56,038 nucleotides of DNA from Rubrivivax sp. GTDB taxonomy: Bacteria; Pseudomonadota; Gammaproteobacteria; Burkholderiales; Burkholderiaceae_C. This document shows positions 9,354 through 17,712 of this stretch, piece by piece. Numbering within the stretch: the first letter of the stretch is position 1; each line of letters starts with the position of its first letter. The notes beneath the pieces were generated by a model that was not told the DNA's origin, did not search any database, and saw only the letters and a program-made list of their open reading frames with translations. The translations under genes were made by a program, and so were the position numbers. The stretch lies in the NCBI GenBank assembly GCA_021300575.1, contig JAJTDM010000018.1:1-56038 (forward strand), read 5' to 3'.

Positions 9354-9374
9354 TTGTATTGCAATGTAATACAA
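9354..9374. promoter_or_regulatory. Inverted repeat, putative operator of the RHH/PIN pair
   Basis: TTGTATT and AATACAA are perfectly complementary arms separated by 7 bases, in a locally AT-rich island 25 bases upstream of the antitoxin start. Size and position fit a ribbon-helix-helix operator overlapping the promoter. Operator function is inferred. Confidence 0.6.
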
Positions 9375-9439
9375 ACTCGCTGCCTCAGCTTTTTCCTGAG
9401 GACGGTATTGGGCGCAGTCGGCGTAGTGCTGTTGAGCGC

Positions 9440-10789
9440 TCAGCGCTGGCCCAGCACCGCCTCCACCGCCAGCGCCACGCCGGCGAGTGCGGCGTCCTGG
9501 CCGCACGGGGCGGTGAGCATCAGGCCCACGGGCAGTTCGCCCTCGGCCTGGCAGGGCAGGCTGAAGGAACAACCGTCAAGGAAGTTGCCGACGAAGGTGT
9601 TGCGCAGCAGCAGGCCGTTGGCCTTGAAGAAGGCCTCGTCGCTGGCCAGCAGGTCGGCCACGGGCGGGGCGACGATGGGTACCGTGGGGCAGAGCATGGC
9701 GTCAAAGCCCTGCAGCGCGCGGCCCATGCGGGCGATCCAGTCGCGGCGGCGCTGCTGCATCACGATGTAGTCGGCTGCGGACACCGGCTCGCCCAGGGCG
9801 ATGCGCGCGGCCACGCGGTGGTCATAGCGCTCGCGCTGGGTGCGCATGTCCTCCCGGTGCACCGCCCAGGCCTCCACGGGCGAGAAACCGCCGGGCGCGT
9901 TGATGGCCGCCACCTCGGCCAGCTCCTTCAGCGGCACCTCCACCAGGCGGGCGCCGGCCGCAGACAAGCGCGTCAGCGCGCGGGCGAAGGCGGCACTCAC
10001 CGTGGCGTCCAGCGCGTCCAGCACCAGGGTCTGCGGCACGGCCAGGCGCACGCCGTCCAACGGGCGCAACACTGCTGGCAAGGGGCTGCCGGAGAGCACG
10101 CCGTCCACGGTCAGGCAGTCTTCCACGCACACGGCCATGGCGCACACCGTGTCCAGTGTGTGCGACAGCGGAAAGGCGCCCTCGATGGGCACGCGCGACT
10201 GCGTGTTCTTGAAGCCGACGATGCCGCACAGCGCCGCCGGAATGCGGATGGAGCCGCCCGTGTCCGAGCCCAGCCCTGCCACGCACAAGCCCGCGGCAAC
10301 CGACACGGCCGCCCCCGAGGACGAGCCACCCGGGGCGCGCGCCACGGCCGCATCGGCCGGGTTGGCGGGCGTGCCGAAGTGCGGGTTGGCCCCCACCCCT
10401 GAGAACGCGAACTCGCTCATGTTGGTCTTGCCCAGCACCGCCGCGCCGGCCGCGCGAAGGCGGGCCACGGCCGGGGCGTCGGCGGCGGCCGCCGGCCGAC
10501 CTTGCCGAATGACCGAGCCGGCCAGCGTGGTCTCGCCGGCCACGTCGTAGAGGTCCTTGATCGACACCGGCAGACCGGCCAGGGCAGGCCCTTCCACCCC
10601 GGCTGCGGCCATGGCGTCGGCATGCCGCGCGGCCTGCAGCGCGGCCTGCGGGTACAGCCGGGTGAAGGTGCCCGCCAGCGCCGGTGTGGCGGCAGCCTCC
10701 AGGGCCTGCGCCAGCACAGCCTCGTGAGAAGTCTCGCCAGCGGCGATGCGGGCGCGGCGTTCGCGCAGGGTCTGCAGTTTCATGTTCAT
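9440..10789 (-). CDS. Amidase (amidase-signature family)
   Basis: Hydrolase of the amidase-signature family (Ser-cisSer-Lys triad), converting amides to acids and ammonia. The catalytic lysine is in VSIKDLYDVAGET. The signature block APGGSSSGAAVSVAAGL carries the serine pair, and GSDTGGSIRIPAALCG is the following nucleophile loop. The product is 449 residues. The ATG at 10789 overlaps the stop of the acyl-CoA synthetase gene (ATGA), so the two are probably coupled. There is no gatB or gatC nearby, so this is not the tRNA amidotransferase. The substrate cannot be told. Confidence 0.88.
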   Translation of the reverse strand: MNMKLQTLRERRARIAAGETSHEAVLAQALEAAATPALAGTFTRLYPQAALQAARHADAMAAAGVEGPALAGLPVSIKDLYDVAGETTLAGSVIRQGRPAAAADAPAVARLRAAGAAVLGKTNMSEFAFSGVGANPHFGTPANPADAAVARAPGGSSSGAAVSVAAGLCVAGLGSDTGGSIRIPAALCGIVGFKNTQSRVPIEGAFPLSHTLDTVCAMAVCVEDCLTVDGVLSGSPLPAVLRPLDGVRLAVPQTLVLDALDATVSAAFARALTRLSAAGARLVEVPLKELAEVAAINAPGGFSPVEAWAVHREDMRTQRERYDHRVAARIALGEPVSAADYIVMQQRRRDWIARMGRALQGFDAMLCPTVPIVAPPVADLLASDEAFFKANGLLLRNTFVGNFLDGCSFSLPCQAEGELPVGLMLTAPCGQDAALAGVALAVEAVLGQR

Positions 10790-12453
10790 CCTCGAAGCTC
10801 GCGCCGCAGGATCTTGCCCACGGCCGTCTTGGGCAACTCGGCGCGGAACTCGATCAGCTTCGGCCGCTTGTAGCCCGTGAGTTGAGACTCGCACCAGGCG
10901 CGCACGTCAGCCTCGGTCAGCGTCGGGTCCCGGCGCACGATGAAGGCCTTCACGGCCTCGCCCGAGCGCGCGTCGTCAATGCCCACCACGGCGGCCTCCA
11001 GCACCCCGGCATGCTGGGTCAGCACGTCCTCCACCTCGTTGGGGTAGACGTTGAAACCGCTGACGATGATCATGTCCTTCTTGCGGTCGACGATGCGCAC
11101 GCAACCGCGCTCGTCCATCACCCCGATGTCACCGCTGCGGAAGAAGCCGTCGGCGGTCATGACCTTGGCCGTCTCGTCGGGGCGCTGCCAGTAGCCGGCC
11201 ATCACCTGCGGGCCGCGGATGCAGATCTCACCGGGCGAGCCCGGTGGCTGCTCGGTGCCGTCGTCCCCGAGGATGCGCACTTCGGTGCTGGGCAAGGGCA
11301 CCCCGATGTGGCCGCTGTAGGCGGTGGCGTCCACCGGGTTGCAGGTGACCGATGGGCTGGTCTCGGACAGGCCATAGCCCTCGCAGATGGGGCAGCCGGT
11401 CTTCTCCAGCCACAACCGGGCCGTGGCCTGCTGCACGGCCATGCCGCCGCCCACGCTGAGCTTGAGGCTGCTCCAGTCCACCTTGGAGAAGTCAGGGTGG
11501 TGGGCGATGGCGGCGAACAAGGTGTTCACCGCGGGCATGCTGTGAAACCGGTGCCGTGACAGCTCCTTCAAGGTGGCCGCCAGGTCGCGCGGGTTGGGGA
11601 TCAGCAGGTTGCACGCCCCCATGCGCAGGCCCAGCATCATGTTGATGTTGAAGGCGAAGATGTGATACAGCGGCAACGCGCAGACGGTGACCAGTTGCTC
11701 GCCAGGCGGCACCGCCTTCAGCGCCGGCCGGTTCCAGGCCTCGGACTGCAGCACGTTGGCCACCAGGTTGCGATGCAGCAGCACGGCCCCCTTGCTCAGG
11801 CCCGTGGTGCCGCCCGTGTACTGCAGCACGGCAATGTCGTCCGGGCCCACGGTGGGGGCCGTGAAGCGGGCATTCCGGCCGCGCGCGAGCGCGTCGTTGA
11901 AACGCAATGCGGTGGGCAGGTGAAAAGGGGGCACCAGCTTCTTCACGCGGCGCACCACCTGGTTGACCAGCGCACCCTTGAACCAGCCCAGCCGGTCGCC
12001 CATGGCGGCCAGCAGCACCTTCTTCACGGGCACGTGGTCCATCACCTTCTGCAAGGTGGCGGCGAAGTTCTCCAGGATGACGATGAGCCGGGCGCCCGAA
12101 TCCTTGAGCTGGTGCTCGAGTTCACGCGCGGTGTACAGCGGGTTCACGTTCACCACCACCAGCCCGGCGCGCAGGATGGCTGCCACGGCGATGGGGTACT
12201 GGGGCACGTTGGGCAGCATCACCGCCACCCGGTCGCCCCGCTGCAAGCCCTGGGCCTGCAGCCAGCCCGCCAGCGCACGGGAATGCTCGTCCAGCTCGCC
12301 GAAGCTCAGCGAGCTGCCCATGAAGCGGTAGGCCGGCAGGTCACGATGGCGCTCGAAGCTCTCCTGCATCAGCGCCGCCAGGGAAGGGTAGGCATCGACC
12401 GACATCTCGGCCGGCACGCCCTCGGGGTACTGCACGAGCCATGGTCTGAGCAT
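10786..12453 (-). CDS. fadD: Long-chain fatty-acid--CoA ligase (FadD-like)
   Basis: ANL-superfamily adenylating enzyme that activates fatty acids to acyl-CoA for beta-oxidation. Visible motifs are the AMP-binding P-loop YTGGTTGLSKGAVL, the A5 motif GYGLSETSP, the A7/A8 region FFRSGDIGVMDERG with DRKKDMIIVSGFNVYPNEVE, and the C-terminal catalytic lysine block LPKTAVGKILRREL. The length is 555. The ATG at 12453 has a GGAGGA ribosome-binding site; longer in-frame extensions have no homology-like sequence. A hairpin-forming inverted repeat lies just upstream at 12465-12486. It is coupled to the amidase downstream. Confidence 0.92.
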   Translation of the reverse strand: MLRPWLVQYPEGVPAEMSVDAYPSLAALMQESFERHRDLPAYRFMGSSLSFGELDEHSRALAGWLQAQGLQRGDRVAVMLPNVPQYPIAVAAILRAGLVVVNVNPLYTARELEHQLKDSGARLIVILENFAATLQKVMDHVPVKKVLLAAMGDRLGWFKGALVNQVVRRVKKLVPPFHLPTALRFNDALARGRNARFTAPTVGPDDIAVLQYTGGTTGLSKGAVLLHRNLVANVLQSEAWNRPALKAVPPGEQLVTVCALPLYHIFAFNINMMLGLRMGACNLLIPNPRDLAATLKELSRHRFHSMPAVNTLFAAIAHHPDFSKVDWSSLKLSVGGGMAVQQATARLWLEKTGCPICEGYGLSETSPSVTCNPVDATAYSGHIGVPLPSTEVRILGDDGTEQPPGSPGEICIRGPQVMAGYWQRPDETAKVMTADGFFRSGDIGVMDERGCVRIVDRKKDMIIVSGFNVYPNEVEDVLTQHAGVLEAAVVGIDDARSGEAVKAFIVRRDPTLTEADVRAWCESQLTGYKRPKLIEFRAELPKTAVGKILRRELRG

Positions 12454-12464
12454 GATGTCATCCT

Positions 12465-12486
12465 CCGCCGTCGATTCTGACGGCGG
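12465..12486. promoter_or_regulatory. 8-bp inverted repeat in the fadD leader
   Basis: CCGCCGTC and GACGGCGG flank a 6-base loop (GATTCT), 12 bases before the fadD ATG on the minus strand. It could be an operator or an mRNA hairpin near the ribosome-binding site. There is no T tract, so it is not a typical terminator. Confidence 0.4.
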
Positions 12487-12594
12487 GCTGACGGCGGCGC
12501 ATCGGGGGATTCGATAGGTCCGGCGGTTCGCAAGGCGTGCTGCAAGCTGGCCCGGCTTCAGCATCGGGCGAAGGCCGACGGCTTGCAGGCAGCC

Positions 12595-13347
12595 TCAGGC
12601 CTTGGCAGCCCCGAGGCCGCCCGCCAGGGCGGCCAGCACGATGTCACGCGAGTACTCGGCCGCCACCTCGTCCACGAACCGGCCGAAGTCCACGTGGGCC
12701 GCGTCGTCCGCCCGGTCCGACACGCTGCGCAGCACGCCCAGGGGGCAGGCGAAATCGGCACAGACCTGCGCCATGGCCGCACCCTCCATTTCCACGGCCA
12801 GCGCGTCGGGCAGGGCGGCGCGAAGGCTGGCGCTCTCCGCGGCGGAAGAGACGAAGCGGTCGCCGCTGACCACCAGGCCCAGATGCCGCTGCGGCGCGTG
12901 CAGGCCCAGCGACGCCAGGCCCGGGTGGGGCCGCGCCAGCACCTGGTCGCAAGCGCGGGCCAGAGCATCGCGCACGCGGACATCGGCATCGAAGCGCGAG
13001 CGGCCCGTCAGCGGCACTTCCCAGCGCGGAAACAGTGGCGAGACATCCAGGTCGTGCTGCAGCAAGGCGCTGGCCACCACCACATCGCCCACCTTCACGC
13101 CGGGGCCCAGCCCGCCGGCCACACCGGTGAACAGCAGGCTGCGCGCCTGGAAGCGGTCGATCAGCAGGACGGCGGTGGCCGCGGCGGCCACCTTGCCGAT
13201 GCCGCTGAGCACCAGCACCACATCGCGCCCGGCCATGCGGCCTTGATGAAAGGACCGGCCGCCGGCGTGCACCACCTGCGCGCCCTCCAGGCAGGCCAGC
13301 AGCGCGCTCAGTTCCTGGCGCATCGCGCTGACGATGGCAAGTGTCAA
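12595..13347 (-). CDS. mtnN: MTA/SAH nucleosidase-like purine phosphorylase family protein
   Basis: 250-residue member of the PNP/UDP family resembling 5'-methylthioadenosine/S-adenosylhomocysteine nucleosidase, which splits SAH and MTA to adenine plus a thiosugar. Recognisable are the N-terminal IVSAMRQELSALL, the central GVAGGLGPGVKVGDVVVAS, the EMEGAAMAQVC block with the ribose-binding glutamate, and the SDRAD motif holding the catalytic Asp. It begins 13 bases after the stop of the Res-like gene, so it reads as the last gene of that operon. SAH is the by-product of DNA methylation by the Mod gene, so the link may be functional or accidental. Confidence 0.85.
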   Translation of the reverse strand: MTLAIVSAMRQELSALLACLEGAQVVHAGGRSFHQGRMAGRDVVLVLSGIGKVAAAATAVLLIDRFQARSLLFTGVAGGLGPGVKVGDVVVASALLQHDLDVSPLFPRWEVPLTGRSRFDADVRVRDALARACDQVLARPHPGLASLGLHAPQRHLGLVVSGDRFVSSAAESASLRAALPDALAVEMEGAAMAQVCADFACPLGVLRSVSDRADDAAHVDFGRFVDEVAAEYSRDIVLAALAGGLGAAKA

Positions 13348-13360
13348 AAGCGTTGCCTCC

Positions 13361-16132
13361 TCAAGCCAGGGCGGCGTCGATCTGCTGGGCCACGTTCATC
13401 CCTCGGTCCTGCTTGAACAACATCGCAAACACCGCCCTCCCACCACTGCGCTCTGCCCACCGTTCGCCGACCTGTCGCTTCTCAATCTCCCGGGGAGCGG
13501 TCCGCAGATGCTCGCCTTTGTACTCCGCCACAAACACCCGGCCGTCAGTCAACTCACAGACGAAGTCCGGGTAGAAGCGCCCCGCAGAGGTGGGCAGCCA
13601 GAACGCGTGGACAGGCTCCGAATCCAGGTTGCGCACCCAGCAACGAACGTCCGGATGGTTGTCGAGCGCGAGTGCGCAGAAGAGTTCCTCTGAACCATCC
13701 TCCAGATCGGCCACCACTGGGTAGAAGTGCTTGGTCATCTGGAACCTGCCGGCATAGCGCTTGTTGCCCGGCACCGGGTAGGCGTTGCGGTCGAAGCGGA
13801 ACTCGAACGCCGGTCCAGCCTCCACCTGCCATCCGCCGTCCAGCACGAGTTGTCTGAACGCCAAGCGTCCGGCCGCTTCGCGCATCTCATCAATGTGCAA
13901 GGCCAGGCGCTGCATCAACGGGTATTGATGCCGCACCAATTGAGCCAGGGGCAAGCCCTTGTCGTGCATCAGGTGGTTCACGCACGCCAGGGTGAATGCG
14001 CGAAGGTGGGCCGGCAGCACGTCGCGCGCCACATTGCGGGCGGGGTGCTGCAGCGCGTCGGCGAGCCAGCGCGCCAGGTCCTCCGGTCGGGCTCGGGTCT
14101 GCACGCCATCCAGTGGCAACTGGGCGGCATCGCCCCGCGCGACGCGGGTGCGTTGGCCGTCCAGGTAGACCTCCCACATGGTGCCTTGCTCCACCATGGC
14201 AAAGCCTTCGATCTGGATCGGTGCGGCCAGGAGGTCCAGTGCCACCGTCTCCCGCACGGCCTCCACTTCCAGCAATGCCAGCGGCAGTTGCTCACCGGCG
14301 GTGCAAGGCGGGGGCCGGAAAGCCATCCGCGGCACTGGCAAGAAGCTTTCGCCGCGGCTTGCTGGCGCTTGAAGGCCCGCCACCACCGCGTTGTGGCGCT
14401 CCAACTGCTGGCGCGCGCCCTCGCGCTGCTTGCGCGGCTGCGCTTCCACAAGCGCTGTCGCCAGCGCCGCGCCCACGGCCCCTTCCACGCGCACGCGCTG
14501 GCGCTCACCGTCGCTGCTGACCTGCGCACGCCCGGCCGCCAGGGCCTCCTGCAGGGCGGCCGGCAGTGGCGCGCCTGCGGGCAGGTCGATCGTCAGTGCG
14601 GGCAGAGGCAGCGCAGGCGTTGCGGCAGCACGCTCGAAGAGCGGCCCGTCATCACGCTCACCGTCCGGCCCCACCAGCGCCAGCGGGAGCTGGGGCGCGA
14701 TCATCGACGCCATGTCCAGCGGGTCAAAGCCCATGCCATCGATCAGCCGGTCGGCCAGCGCGTTGGCGGCCATGCCCGTTGCAGCTTCCGTCACGTGGGC
14801 GTAGGCACGGTTCAGGGCCGGGCGGGTGCGGGGGGCGGCGTAGGGCATGCGCAGCACGCGACCGAGCAACTGCTCGATGGCGGTGCCCGAGCGGATGGTC
14901 TGCACGCTGCACAGCACGTAGGCAAAGGGGCAGTCCCAGCCCACGCCCAGCGCCTGCACGGTGATGATGAACCGCACCGGGCAGTCGCGCGCCGCCAGGT
15001 CGATGCCGTCAATTTCGCGCCGCGTGCCCGTGGCCACCTTCACCTGGGCCTCAGGCAGGCGCAGCTCATTGACCAGGTGTGCGCGCAGCACCTCCACGTC
15101 CACGGGCTCACCCTGGTTCTGGGCCTGGAACAGCACGATGGGGCGGATGTAAGCCCCCTGGTTCGGCCCGGCCTCGGCCTCCTCCGCCAGCGCTTGCGTC
15201 TCCAGCAGGCGCTGGGTCTGCACCGCGTCCAGCACGGCAGCCTGCCATCCGCGGGTGTGTTCCACCAGCGTGATCGGCATCTTGATCATGTGCTCGGCCT
15301 GCAACTGTTGGGCCGACACGTGGAACAGCACATTGGTGCGCTTGGGCAGTGGCGTGGCCGTCAGTTCCAGGATCAAGGACGGGTTGAGCCGCTTCAGCGC
15401 CTCGAAGCTTCGCTCGGTCTTGGCGGTGTGGGCTTCGTCGACGATCACGTAAGGCTGGCGCAACGCCAGCCAGTTCGCCAGGCTCCAGCGCGGCTGCCCC
15501 ACGAAACGCGCCAGCATCTCGCGCCCTGACTTGGCGGATTCCACGTCTTCTGGCGTGACCCGCGCGTCAGGCAGCCCATCCAGCGCTGCCAGGGCTGCCG
15601 GCTGCAGGCCGCGGAAATGCGGCTCGAAGGCCTCGCTGAAGGCATAGACGTTGCGCTGGTCGGTGTCTTCAACACGAAAGCTCTGGATCGTCGCCACCAC
15701 CACCACCGCGCGCTGCTCGTAGTCCTGCGGTGCAAGCTGCGCCAGGGCTTCCAGCTCGCACACCACGGTGTCATCGCCGCAGGCCGCGGTCAGCGCCTCA
15801 CGGAAGGGGTGGCCAGGGGTGGACAAGGCCCTGAGCGTCTGACTGCGGATGGTGTCACTGGGCACCAGCCACAGCGCCAGCGGCTTCGGGTGACGGCCCG
15901 GCCATTCCTGGGCAAGCCGGCCGATGGCGTGCGCGGCGAGCAAGGTCTTGCCGCCACCCGTGGGAATGCGCAGGCACACGCAGGGCACCTCGCCAAAGGG
16001 CTCGCGGTGGTAGCCGTAGCCGGTCAACTCGGAAAAGGCCGCGCTCGGGCCGAGCGTGGCCGCGCTGCGCAGAAAGCGCTCCAGCAGCTCCAGCGCCCGC
16101 TTCTGATAGTGCTTGAGTTCGAAGGCCGGCAT
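13361..16132 (-). CDS. Type III-like restriction subunit (Res): DEAD-type helicase plus PD-(D/E)XK nuclease
   Basis: Large (923 residues) superfamily 2 helicase-nuclease, predicted restriction subunit acting with the adjacent methyltransferase. Walker A is PTGGGKTLLAAH (57-63), motif II is VIVDEAHTAKTERSF near 229-235, motif III is LELTATP, and motif VI is QLLGRVLRMP near 422-431. Near the C terminus FYPDFVCELTDGRVFVAEYKG (about 852-874) fits the PD-(D/E)XK nuclease core (D, then E-x-K). The length is normal for a type III Res. The start lies 28 bases after the Mod stop. GC is as high as the core genes. Confidence 0.88.
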   Translation of the reverse strand: MPAFELKHYQKRALELLERFLRSAATLGPSAAFSELTGYGYHREPFGEVPCVCLRIPTGGGKTLLAAHAIGRLAQEWPGRHPKPLALWLVPSDTIRSQTLRALSTPGHPFREALTAACGDDTVVCELEALAQLAPQDYEQRAVVVVATIQSFRVEDTDQRNVYAFSEAFEPHFRGLQPAALAALDGLPDARVTPEDVESAKSGREMLARFVGQPRWSLANWLALRQPYVIVDEAHTAKTERSFEALKRLNPSLILELTATPLPKRTNVLFHVSAQQLQAEHMIKMPITLVEHTRGWQAAVLDAVQTQRLLETQALAEEAEAGPNQGAYIRPIVLFQAQNQGEPVDVEVLRAHLVNELRLPEAQVKVATGTRREIDGIDLAARDCPVRFIITVQALGVGWDCPFAYVLCSVQTIRSGTAIEQLLGRVLRMPYAAPRTRPALNRAYAHVTEAATGMAANALADRLIDGMGFDPLDMASMIAPQLPLALVGPDGERDDGPLFERAAATPALPLPALTIDLPAGAPLPAALQEALAAGRAQVSSDGERQRVRVEGAVGAALATALVEAQPRKQREGARQQLERHNAVVAGLQAPASRGESFLPVPRMAFRPPPCTAGEQLPLALLEVEAVRETVALDLLAAPIQIEGFAMVEQGTMWEVYLDGQRTRVARGDAAQLPLDGVQTRARPEDLARWLADALQHPARNVARDVLPAHLRAFTLACVNHLMHDKGLPLAQLVRHQYPLMQRLALHIDEMREAAGRLAFRQLVLDGGWQVEAGPAFEFRFDRNAYPVPGNKRYAGRFQMTKHFYPVVADLEDGSEELFCALALDNHPDVRCWVRNLDSEPVHAFWLPTSAGRFYPDFVCELTDGRVFVAEYKGEHLRTAPREIEKRQVGERWAERSGGRAVFAMLFKQDRGMNVAQQIDAALA

Positions 16133-16160
16133 CCGGGGTTCTCCTCAGCGTGGGTGCGGC

Positions 16161-17693
16161 TCAGCGCGGCACGGCGTGCGGCAGTTGACGGAAGGTGATG
16201 CCATGGGCCGCCAGCCGGGCGTCGCCCAGCAGGCAGGCCTCGCCGTAGACCACCTTCGGCCCCTCGGGCCAGCCGGGGCGGCGCAGGTTGTCGAGCACGG
16301 CACTGGTCAGCACATTGCCGGAAGCGGGGCGCCTATCGCCCAGGACGCCGTTGTAAAGCAGGTAGTAGGCCCGGCCTTCATGCACGCCCAGCAAGGGGCC
16401 AGGCGCGGCGGGTGGCTCCCAGGCGCTGCCGGTCTCGCGCATCCACACAAAGGCGGCCAGGTCGCCGAAGCGCACCTCGGTGTGCAGATCGCCCTGTTCG
16501 TCGAACAGCGGTGCGCCGAGCTGCAGGGTGCGAAAGCCACCCCCGCCCTGCCAGCCCACGGCCGCGCTGATGCCGCCCTGCTCGCCCTCCACCACCTTGC
16601 GCAAGCGCGGCAGGCAATGGCTGAGCGCATGCTCGCCCATCTCGATGCCGATCCAGCGCCGGCCCATCTTGTGCGCCACGGCGGCCGTGGTGCCGCTGCC
16701 GAGGAAGGAGTCGAGGATGAGGTCGCCGGGACAAGTAGTGAGATCTAGAGCTCGCTCAATCAGCTTTTCTGGTTTGGGGGTCTGAAACAGATCAGGAGTC
16801 CCGGCAAGCAAGTCTTTGAGTCCAATGCTTGCTTCCTTGTTGCTTCCAACGGTGTTGTGATCCCACCAGGTGTTTGCGGTAAGGCCGTCTGTCAACTCAG
16901 ACAGGTACTTCTTCAACATTGGCCGCCCTGTCCCCTTGAGCCCGAAGGTGATCCGACCGTCCGAAAGCCAAGCCTTGTATTGGGATTCGTTACACCGCCA
17001 ATAGCGATTAGGGGGAGGGAGAAAGATCAATCCAGTCGGTCCGGTAATCGGGAACATGCCAGCGGAATAGAACTTCCCAGCAGACAAGTTTTCAGCTTTC
17101 CAAGGGCCTCGTGGGTCATCATCCGGGTTCTTGAAGCTAGCAATCTGCTCTTCGCTGCGGCTCAACTTGCCCACAGCGAGAGAAGAAGAATGCCGCGCGT
17201 ACAAAAGCACGTGATCGTGGGTGTCCGATAAGTGCCTGGCCGTCTGATTGGACGTATATGCCTTCTGCCAAACACAGTTCGCCACGAAGTTCCCCCGTCC
17301 GAACACCTCATCCATCAGCACCTTGAGGTAATGCCCTTCGTTGTCATCGATGGTCACCCAGATGCTGCCGTCTTCGCGCAGGAACTCGCGCAGCAATTGC
17401 AGCCGCGGCAGCATCATGCTCAGCCACTGCGAGTGCTCCAGGTTGTCGTCGTAGTGCTCGAAGGCGCTGCGCGTGTTGTAGGGCGGGTCGATGAAGATGC
17501 ACTTCACCCGGCCGCGGTAGAAGGGCAGCAGGGCCTTCAGCGCCTCCAGGTTGTCGCCCTGCACCAGCAGGTTGCCCTCGGGCGGCGGTGCGCCGACGGT
17601 GGGTGCGGCCGGGTGCGGGCGCAGCACGCGGGTGGGCACGCGATGGGCCACGCGAAAGGCGGCGTCGCGGTCAAGCCAGTCAAGCGTGGGCAT
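16161..17693 (-). CDS. Type III-like DNA adenine methyltransferase (Mod), beta class
   Basis: 510-residue N6-adenine DNA methyltransferase predicted to protect host DNA and give the complex its sequence specificity. The catalytic DPPYNT motif (69-74) precedes the SAM-binding FLGSGTTAAVAHKMG (330 on), the beta-class order used by type III Mod subunits. Residues about 134-318 between them should hold the target-recognition domain. The DNA for exactly this part (about 16740-17290) falls to about 50% GC against about 70% on both sides, a sign of recombinational replacement. An unassigned C-terminal domain (about 365-510) follows. It starts 19 bases after the HTH-protease stop; Res follows. Confidence 0.9.
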   Translation of the reverse strand: MPTLDWLDRDAAFRVAHRVPTRVLRPHPAAPTVGAPPPEGNLLVQGDNLEALKALLPFYRGRVKCIFIDPPYNTRSAFEHYDDNLEHSQWLSMMLPRLQLLREFLREDGSIWVTIDDNEGHYLKVLMDEVFGRGNFVANCVWQKAYTSNQTARHLSDTHDHVLLYARHSSSLAVGKLSRSEEQIASFKNPDDDPRGPWKAENLSAGKFYSAGMFPITGPTGLIFLPPPNRYWRCNESQYKAWLSDGRITFGLKGTGRPMLKKYLSELTDGLTANTWWDHNTVGSNKEASIGLKDLLAGTPDLFQTPKPEKLIERALDLTTCPGDLILDSFLGSGTTAAVAHKMGRRWIGIEMGEHALSHCLPRLRKVVEGEQGGISAAVGWQGGGGFRTLQLGAPLFDEQGDLHTEVRFGDLAAFVWMRETGSAWEPPAAPGPLLGVHEGRAYYLLYNGVLGDRRPASGNVLTSAVLDNLRRPGWPEGPKVVYGEACLLGDARLAAHGITFRQLPHAVPR

Positions 17694-17712
17694 GGGCGGG
17701 CCGTGAACAGGT

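Noticed and set aside
9440..10789. Amidase as GatA of the tRNA amidotransferase
   Set aside because: No gatB or gatC is nearby and the gene is coupled to an acyl-CoA synthetase; a general amidase is more likely.
16161..17693. Possible phase-variable repeat tract in the Mod gene, as known for some type III Mod genes
   Set aside because: No tetra- or pentanucleotide tandem repeat or long homopolymer was seen in or before the gene.
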